Origin: a virus
DNA length: 28,448 nt
IMG/VR virus record: IMGVR_UViG_3300047200_000053
Span: 1-28,448 of that record
Reading direction: 5' to 3' (one strand)
Part shown: positions 23,429-28,448 of the stretch, piece after piece
Layout of the letters: every line of letters begins with the position of its first letter
Position numbering within the stretch: the stretch's first letter is position 1
Made by a program: the position numbers and the translations under genes
The notes under the pieces: model-generated
Database searches by the model: none
What the model was told of the DNA's origin: nothing
The model's input: only the letters and a program-made list of their open reading frames with translations

Positions 23429-23823
23429 ATGACATAAAGCACATCAGACTTATCAATGGCGAAGAAGTAATCGCAGAAGTTCTCGAGCCACTCGACTCAC
23501 AAACGGTCTGCGTAACTAATCCTATGTTGGTATCAGAACAATCAACAGACGATGGTGGATATCAGGCAGTATTAGTTTCTTACGTGCCATTCTCTGTTAG
23601 CAAGACTATCTTCCTCAAGAACGATCATATCATTACTATATCAGATCTTCATAAGGAGATGGAGAGACATTACCATTACAGCTTGAAGCTTACCTGCATT
23701 GCTAATACTAGAATGATCAAACAGATTGCAGCAGTCAATGATGCTATGCAATCAGCTCTTCTGAATACATCTGACAATGTAGATCAGTCTAGACTATTCA
23801 AAGCACCTTCTTCACTTCAATGA
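23425..23823 (+). CDS. Sm-like (Hfq-fold) phage protein, putative
   Basis: This 132-residue protein overlaps the uvsW stop (ATGA). The N-terminal 65 residues (IRLINGEEVIAEVLE, VCVTNPMLV, SYVPFSVSKTIFLKNDHII) have the strand order and Gly-Glu turn of an LSm/Hfq-type barrel, a protein type found next to uvsW in cyanophage genomes. The C-terminal half is helical and polar. A role in RNA binding or late regulation is inferred from the fold only. It closes the uvsY-uvsW unit; an intergenic gap of 115 nt follows. Confidence 0.6.
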   Translation: MNDIKHIRLINGEEVIAEVLEPLDSQTVCVTNPMLVSEQSTDDGGYQAVLVSYVPFSVSKTIFLKNDHIITISDLHKEMERHYHYSLKLTCIANTRMIKQIAAVNDAMQSALLNTSDNVDQSRLFKAPSSLQ

Positions 23824-23878
23824 TAGGTATTCATTGCAGTTCCATTAGTAACTTCTATACCCTTTTAATCCTCTTCAT

Positions 23879-23906
23879 TTGAACCACAATTGATTATACA
23901 TACGAT
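23879..23906 (+). promoter_or_regulatory. Possible sigma-70-type promoter for gp55
   Basis: TTGAAC at 23879-23884 and TACGAT at 23901-23906 are 16 nt apart, in the only sizeable gap (23824-23938) of this block. The match is modest, but a host-type promoter is expected because the late sigma factor must be made before late promoters fire. Confidence 0.35.
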
Positions 23907-23938
23907 TCCAGAAACAGGTCAACAGGAAAAATACAAAT

Positions 23939-24469
23939 ATGGCTAAAAATTATGTGAATAACAAGACACTGTTCGAGGTGATGTCAAAATACTGCGGAGA
24001 GTATCATCATAACAAATTAAATGGAATTGAAGCTCCTCGAATCCCCAATTACATTGGTGAAGCGCTTTATCTGATTGCAACTAGATTAGCGAACAAACCA
24101 AACTTCTCTGGATACACTTATAAGGATGAAATGATTGGTGATGGAATCGAAAACTGCTTAATGTATCTACATAACTTCAATCCAGAGAGAACCAACAATC
24201 CATTTGCATACTTCACTCAAATAATCAAGTTTGCGTTCATCAGACGTATTGAGAAGGAACGCAAGCAACAGTATATCAGAATCAAGAGTCTGTCTTCTGT
24301 TGAAGCTGAATTGGAGAATAATGGAGAGAATCATATCAAGCGATTGCCATCTAATGATTCTCACGATGAGTTTATCAGATCATATGAAAAGAAGTTGTCT
24401 GACAAGAAAAAACCAGCTATAGTCCCGCTAAATAATGTATCTGAGTTTTTTAATGAGGGATCAAAATGA
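23939..24469 (+). CDS. gp55: Late-transcription sigma factor gp55
   Basis: This 176-residue protein (T4 gp55 185) directs host RNA polymerase to TATAAATA promoters. Matches to T4 gp55 include YVNNKTLFEVM at the start, NFSGYTYKDEMIGDGIENCL, LHNFNPERTNNPFAYFTQII and IRRIEKERKQ. The C-terminus (VPLNNVSEFFNEG) mirrors the T4 SLDFLYE motif that binds the sliding clamp gp45, so clamp-coupled activation of late genes probably operates here. Several likely target promoters lie in the same window. It ends at an ATGA overlap with a small ORF. Confidence 0.95.
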   Translation: MAKNYVNNKTLFEVMSKYCGEYHHNKLNGIEAPRIPNYIGEALYLIATRLANKPNFSGYTYKDEMIGDGIENCLMYLHNFNPERTNNPFAYFTQIIKFAFIRRIEKERKQQYIRIKSLSSVEAELENNGENHIKRLPSNDSHDEFIRSYEKKLSDKKKPAIVPLNNVSEFFNEGSK

Positions 24470-24657
24470 AAGATGATCTTAGAAACCAACTTCCTCCAAT
24501 TGTAGTACAGTATATCGAAAAACTACAAGATACTCGATCTAGTGAAATAAACAGAGAGACAGCATGCCAAACTCTAGAAAGAATTATCTCAGTTAGCTCA
24601 CACTACGTTCAAGCCTATAAGAACGAGACTAAGAGGAACAGAGCTGCTAGACGCTGA
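24466..24657 (+). CDS. Small charged protein after gp55
   Basis: This 63-residue ORF is coupled to gp55 by ATGA and followed by gp47 after 9 nt, with GAGG near its stop serving gp47. It is predicted to be helical throughout, with an Arg-rich end (KNETKRNRAARR), and no family is recognised. Coupling to the sigma factor raises the idea of a transcription accessory protein, such as the T4 co-activator gp33, but it is shorter than gp33 and I see no sequence match. Confidence 0.6.
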   Translation: MKDDLRNQLPPIVVQYIEKLQDTRSSEINRETACQTLERIISVSSHYVQAYKNETKRNRAARR

Positions 24658-24666
24658 GGATATTTA

Positions 24667-25737
24667 ATGACAAAAATTTGTCTTTTGACTGATACCCATT
24701 ATGGTATTCGAAATGATGCCCTTGTGTTTATCGACTATCAGAAGAGATTCCTTGACGATATCTTCTTTCCTGAATTAGAAAAACATCAAATCAAAGACAT
24801 CATTCATCTTGGCGATCTTGTTGATCGTCGAAAGTATGTCAACTTCTACACATCGTACAGAATGCGTCAGGACTTCCTGAATAGGCTGGAAGGATATAAT
24901 TTCCATCTGATTGCTGGTAATCATGACGTGTTTCATAAGAACACAAATGACATTAACGCATTCGACGAGCTTCTAAAGGCATATCCGTTCCATATCTACA
25001 AACATCAGGCTGAGCAAGTAAACATTGCTGGAACTGATATGATGATGGTTCCTTGGATTAACAAACAGAACCACGAAGCGTCTCTGAAAGCAATTGCAGA
25101 ATCAACTGCTCAATTGTGTTTCGGACATCTAGAGCTTGTTGGCTTTGAGATGGGAAGAGGCGTTGTCTGTGATCATGGATACGACAAAGCATTGTTCTCC
25201 AAGTTCGACATGACATTCACAGGACACTTCCATCACAAGTCGTCTAAGGACGGAGTGTATTATCTTGGTGCACCTTATCCGATGACATGGGCAGATTACG
25301 GAAGTGCTAAGGGATTCCATATCTTTGACACAGAAACTCGCAAGTTAACTTTCATTGAGAACCCATACAAGTTATTCAACAGAATCGTGTATGATGATTC
25401 TGGGATCAAGTCTATTCGCAACTACTTGAAGGTTCGTCCAGTCGATCCTTCCAATGTAACAGACTGCTATTGCAAGATCGTAGTTCAAGCAAAGAACGAC
25501 CCATACGTATTTGATATGTTCATTGACCATATTGAGAAAATGTCTCCTTTTGACTTGAAAATTGTTCAGCAATCGTCTATAATCTCTGATGATGACAACA
25601 TCACAGATCAGTGCGAAGATACACTAACAATTATCAACAAATCAATTGATAGGTTAGAATCAGAGCAAATCGATCGCAAGAAGCTAAAAGGTTTCTTTGA
25701 ACAACTGTATAAGTCTGCTCTGGAGCTCGAAGTTTAA
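24667..25737 (+). CDS. gp47: Recombination endonuclease subunit gp47 (Mre11/SbcD-like)
   Basis: This 356-residue metallophosphoesterase (T4 339) is the nuclease half of the Mre11/Rad50-like complex that resects DNA ends for recombination-dependent replication and degrades host DNA. Metal-binding motifs in order: DTHYG (D9, H11), LGDLVDR (D50), AGNHD (N85, H86), FGHLE and FTGHFHH. The C-terminal part should contact gp46. The stop is 2 nt before the gp46 start. Confidence 0.95.
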   Translation: MTKICLLTDTHYGIRNDALVFIDYQKRFLDDIFFPELEKHQIKDIIHLGDLVDRRKYVNFYTSYRMRQDFLNRLEGYNFHLIAGNHDVFHKNTNDINAFDELLKAYPFHIYKHQAEQVNIAGTDMMMVPWINKQNHEASLKAIAESTAQLCFGHLELVGFEMGRGVVCDHGYDKALFSKFDMTFTGHFHHKSSKDGVYYLGAPYPMTWADYGSAKGFHIFDTETRKLTFIENPYKLFNRIVYDDSGIKSIRNYLKVRPVDPSNVTDCYCKIVVQAKNDPYVFDMFIDHIEKMSPFDLKIVQQSSIISDDDNITDQCEDTLTIINKSIDRLESEQIDRKKLKGFFEQLYKSALELEV

Positions 25738-25739
25738 AT

Positions 25740-27446
25740 ATGTCAATCAAATTGCAAACTGTACGTTGGTGCAACTTCTTGAGCACCGGTAATATCTTTA
25801 CCGAAGTCGCACTAGACGAATCTCCTACAACACTTATCTCTGGTGAGAATGGATCTGGCAAGTCTACGATCCTCGATGCTCTGTGTTTTGGTTTGTTCAA
25901 TAGACCATTCCGTAAGATCAATAAGCCTCAGCTAGTCAATTCTGTTACCAACAAGAAAGCGGTTGTCGAAGTAGAATTCGAGATCTCCAACAGAAAGTAT
26001 CTGGTGCGCAGAGGAATTAAGCCTGCTGTGTTCGAATTGTATGTTGATGGGAGACTAATCAATCAGTCTTCAGATTCTAGAGATTATCAGCAGATACTAG
26101 AGCAGAACATCCTAAAGACTAACTTCAAGACATTCTGTCAAGTAGTTATTCTCGGAGCAGCGAACTTTACTCCATTCATGCAGCTTCCTGCTGCTTCTCG
26201 TCGTGAGATCATTGAAGATCTACTAGACATCCAAGTATTCTCTAAGATGAACGTTATCTTGAAGAACAAGATGGCAACTAATAGAGATCAGTTGGTAGAA
26301 GTAGATCATCAGATTAATTTGACTAAGACTCGTATTGAACTGAACAATGCTCACAGACAACAACTAAAGAAGAATACAGAGTCAGTAATTGCAAAGAAGA
26401 ACAAGCTTCTGCATGACGCTTCAGACGATCTAGAAAAGCTGAATGAAAGGCTGAAATCGAAGAGTGATAAACTGTCTGCTCTGAATGATAAGATCTCCGA
26501 AAAGCTGCCTGAAATCACTACGAAGATGCAGACTGCTTCTGGTTTGCTCAGCAAACTACAAGGGAAGATTGCAAAGAGCCAACAGGAGATTGAGTTCTAT
26601 GCAAATTCTGTCAATTGTCCAGTATGCGAACAGACAATCTCTGAACAGTTCAAACAAGTGCAGGTTGAACAGAAGACTGACAAGATCAAATGCTCTCATG
26701 CAAAGATTGAACAGCTGAATCAGTCAATCGATAAGTTCACTAAGAAGAAGAATATTCTGGATAGTCTGATTGAGCAGGCTGGTGAATTGAAAGAAGCAAT
26801 CTCAGTGATCAAATCTAATATTTCGTTCACTGAAAGAACGATAAGTGGACTAAACAAAGAGATTGATGAGCTTTCACACCAGAACAAGAGTGTAGTTACT
26901 AACAATGAAGACAGATCTATCTTGCGTCAGCATGTAATTGAGAAGCAAAGACTGACTGCAGAGAAAGAACTATACAACGTTAGCTCTGTGCTACTAAAGG
27001 ATGGCGGAATCAAGTCGCAGATTATCAAGCAATACATTCCGATCATTAACAGACTGATCAATAAATATTTGGAGCAGATGGAGTTCTTCTGCCAGTTCGA
27101 AATCAATGAGCAATTCGAAGAAGTGATCAAATCTCGTTTCAGAGACGAGTTCTCGTACGATTCGTTCTCTCAGGGTGAGAAGATGCGCATCGATCTTGCG
27201 CTTCTGTTCTCATGGAGAGAGATCTCTAAGATGCGTAATTCTACTTCTACCAACATTCTAGTGTTCGACGAAATCATGGACTCATCACTAGATGTAGGTG
27301 GAACAGAAGAGTTCATCAAGATCCTCGGTCAGCTATCTGGCAATTCAAACATCATTGTGATCTCACATAAGTCTGATCAAATCCAAGACAAGTTCGAACG
27401 AGTAATTCGCTTCGGCAAACAAAAGAACTTTTCAAAAATTCTATAA
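25740..27446 (+). CDS. gp46: Recombination endonuclease subunit gp46 (Rad50/SbcC-like ATPase)
   Basis: This 568-residue ATPase (T4 560) is the partner of gp47. Walker A GENGSGKST lies at 35-43, followed by a long coiled coil interrupted by a zinc hook CPVC at 293-296, the ABC signature FSQGEKMRIDLAL near 476, Walker B ILVFDEIMDSS near 505-515 and a terminal VISHK switch His. All functional parts are intact. AAGGA at its end serves the next gene. Confidence 0.96.
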   Translation: MSIKLQTVRWCNFLSTGNIFTEVALDESPTTLISGENGSGKSTILDALCFGLFNRPFRKINKPQLVNSVTNKKAVVEVEFEISNRKYLVRRGIKPAVFELYVDGRLINQSSDSRDYQQILEQNILKTNFKTFCQVVILGAANFTPFMQLPAASRREIIEDLLDIQVFSKMNVILKNKMATNRDQLVEVDHQINLTKTRIELNNAHRQQLKKNTESVIAKKNKLLHDASDDLEKLNERLKSKSDKLSALNDKISEKLPEITTKMQTASGLLSKLQGKIAKSQQEIEFYANSVNCPVCEQTISEQFKQVQVEQKTDKIKCSHAKIEQLNQSIDKFTKKKNILDSLIEQAGELKEAISVIKSNISFTERTISGLNKEIDELSHQNKSVVTNNEDRSILRQHVIEKQRLTAEKELYNVSSVLLKDGGIKSQIIKQYIPIINRLINKYLEQMEFFCQFEINEQFEEVIKSRFRDEFSYDSFSQGEKMRIDLALLFSWREISKMRNSTSTNILVFDEIMDSSLDVGGTEEFIKILGQLSGNSNIIVISHKSDQIQDKFERVIRFGKQKNFSKIL

Positions 27447-27456
27447 GGAATGCGAT

Positions 27457-27882
27457 ATGAGATACATTATTATAATTCTGATACTTTTAGGTTTTCTTGA
27501 CGATGCAATGGCGAATCCATACAACTATAAAGTGCTCAGAGTTGTCGATGGGGACACTGTGGAAATAGAAGCGGGTTTCTTGCCGGTAGAATTAGGTTCT
27601 ACGCTGAAATTGAGACTGATCGGTATAGACACACCTGAAAAGGGAAAACTCGCAAAATGCGCCAAAGAAGCGGGTTTATCACTAGACGCAAAAATATATG
27701 TTGAAGTGCTGATTTCTCAAGCGAAAGATATCAAGGTTGTTCTGAAGAAGTGGGACAAGTATGGCGGAAGAGTTCTAGGAGATTTGATCCTTGACGGATC
27801 CAGCCTGACTGATCGTTTACTTTCAGAACAATATGGTGTAGCATATTCAGGTAAGAAGAAAGTTATGGATTGGTGCAAATGA
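27457..27882 (+). CDS. Secreted staphylococcal-nuclease-like thermonuclease
   Basis: This 141-residue SNase-fold protein has an N-terminal signal peptide (residues 1-19, MRYIIIILILLGF...AMA). The nuclease core is intact in outline: RVVDGDTVEIEA, LRLIGIDTPEKG with the Arg and Glu expected at the active site, and KYGGRVLGDLIL with the second Arg. Such enzymes cut DNA and RNA with calcium. It is likely periplasmic or secreted, which is unusual next to intracellular recombination nucleases. Its last four bases (ATGA) start the deformylase gene. Confidence 0.85.
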   Translation: MRYIIIILILLGFLDDAMANPYNYKVLRVVDGDTVEIEAGFLPVELGSTLKLRLIGIDTPEKGKLAKCAKEAGLSLDAKIYVEVLISQAKDIKVVLKKWDKYGGRVLGDLILDGSSLTDRLLSEQYGVAYSGKKKVMDWCK

Positions 27883-28409
27883 TTAGACCTCTACAATTGT
27901 TTTATTCTGAATCTCTCAGAAAACCATGTATCAAATTTGATTTCAAAAATCCTCCAGAAGATCCTATCGAGCTCGCACATGATCTCGCTCAGTCAATGAT
28001 CCAGTACAATGGTATCGGACTTGCAGCAAATCAGGTCGGATTGCCATATCGTGTGTTTGCTTTAAAGACACAACCAATTATCGTGGCTTTCAATCCGATT
28101 ATTGTTGACACTTCGACAGAAATCGTTATGATGGAGGAAGCGTGTCTGTCCTGGCCAGGAATCGTCTTTAATATCAAAAGACCAAAGTCGATCCGGATGC
28201 GTTACACAGAGCCAAATGGAAACGTCGAAACCAAGAAATTCACAGGAATCACAGCCAGAACCGTCCAGCATGAGATTGATCATCTGGATGGTCATATCTT
28301 TGCACCTAATCTATCGAGAGCTGCAATTGAGCTGGCAATTAAGAAAGCGAAGAAGAGAGGAGCGAATTATACGATCTCTGACTTCTTGAAAGGAGAACCA
28401 GTACAATGA
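27879..28409 (+). CDS. def: Peptide deformylase
   Basis: From ATG 27879 the protein has 176 residues, typical of the family. It removes the N-formyl group from new proteins. All three motifs are present: GIGLAANQVG, EEACLSWPG (usual EGCLS, with Ala for Gly) and QHEIDHLDG with the metal-binding His pair and catalytic Glu. An upstream TTG at 27870 is in frame, but the ATGA overlap with the nuclease makes the ATG more likely. Phage deformylases are known in marine cyanophages, where they are thought to speed maturation of host or phage proteins. Confidence 0.95.
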   Translation: MIRPLQLFYSESLRKPCIKFDFKNPPEDPIELAHDLAQSMIQYNGIGLAANQVGLPYRVFALKTQPIIVAFNPIIVDTSTEIVMMEEACLSWPGIVFNIKRPKSIRMRYTEPNGNVETKKFTGITARTVQHEIDHLDGHIFAPNLSRAAIELAIKKAKKRGANYTISDFLKGEPVQ

Positions 28410-28448
28410 GTCTGGAAACTAAGTTAAATTGGGGAGATACTACAGTAG
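28406..28448 (+). CDS. Start of an unidentified gene, cut by window end
   Basis: The ATG overlaps the deformylase stop (ATGA), with AAAGGAG at about 28390-28396 as ribosome binding site. Only 14 codons are visible (MSLETKLNWGDTTV), too few to name. Confidence 0.6.
   Translation, partial: MSLETKLNWGDTTV

Noticed and set aside
27870-27878. TTG start for peptide deformylase
   Set aside because: The ATG at 27879 forms an ATGA overlap with the upstream stop and gives a normal-length enzyme.
1-28448. tRNA genes, CRISPR arrays, insertion sequences, attachment sites
   Set aside because: No cloverleaf-like gaps, spaced direct repeats, transposase genes or terminal inverted repeats were seen; the only mobile element is the homing endonuclease.

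Overview
This window is a late-gene segment of a T4-like contractile-tailed phage genome (myovirus). The order neck 13-14, tail terminator 15, terminase 16/17, sheath 18, tube 19, portal 20, prohead core 67, protease 21, scaffold 22 and capsid 23, then uvsY, uvsW, 55, 47 and 46, is the T4/cyanophage backbone order. The host cannot be read from this window. Signal peptides point to a Gram-negative cell. A holin-like protein resembling the gene-transfer-agent 3-TM family, and a sequence style far from coliphage T4, make a marine or alphaproteobacterial host plausible, but that is inference. Every convincing gene is on the + strand, packing is dense with many ATGA or TAATG overlaps, and no gene-free stretch exceeds 300 bases.

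Region 1 (1-4684) is an accessory tail/appendage locus. It holds a fibre with an S74 chaperone domain and three tandem small proteins with the same N-terminus. The third of these is fused to a cysteine ladder and a Hint domain. An unrecognised beta-rich protein and a full radical SAM/SPASM enzyme follow. Together these suggest a post-translationally modified virion appendage, and this is the most unusual part of the window.

Region 2 (4665-5692) encodes three small membrane proteins, probably holin-like.

Region 3 (5697-20329) is the head-neck-tail and packaging block. It is interrupted by a small secreted protein and a terminator/promoter pair between gp16 and gp17, and by a GIY-YIG homing endonuclease between gp18 and gp19 whose ribosome binding site is buried in a hairpin.

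Region 4 (20330-21508) has a late promoter placed upstream of a terminator, a coiled-coil membrane protein with a 43-residue partner, and a small tube-fold virion protein.

Region 5 (21509-28448) is DNA metabolism and late-transcription control: UvsY, UvsW, an Sm-like protein, the late sigma factor gp55, recombination nuclease gp47/gp46, a secreted thermonuclease-like protein, peptide deformylase and the start of one more gene. A sigma-70-type promoter precedes uvsY.

The window holds both the late sigma factor gene and its apparent targets. Six TATAAATA-like sites lie upstream of the fibre, gp17, gp18, gp22, gp23 and the post-gp23 genes. Four of them share an identical 14-nt core that extends the classical T4 octamer.
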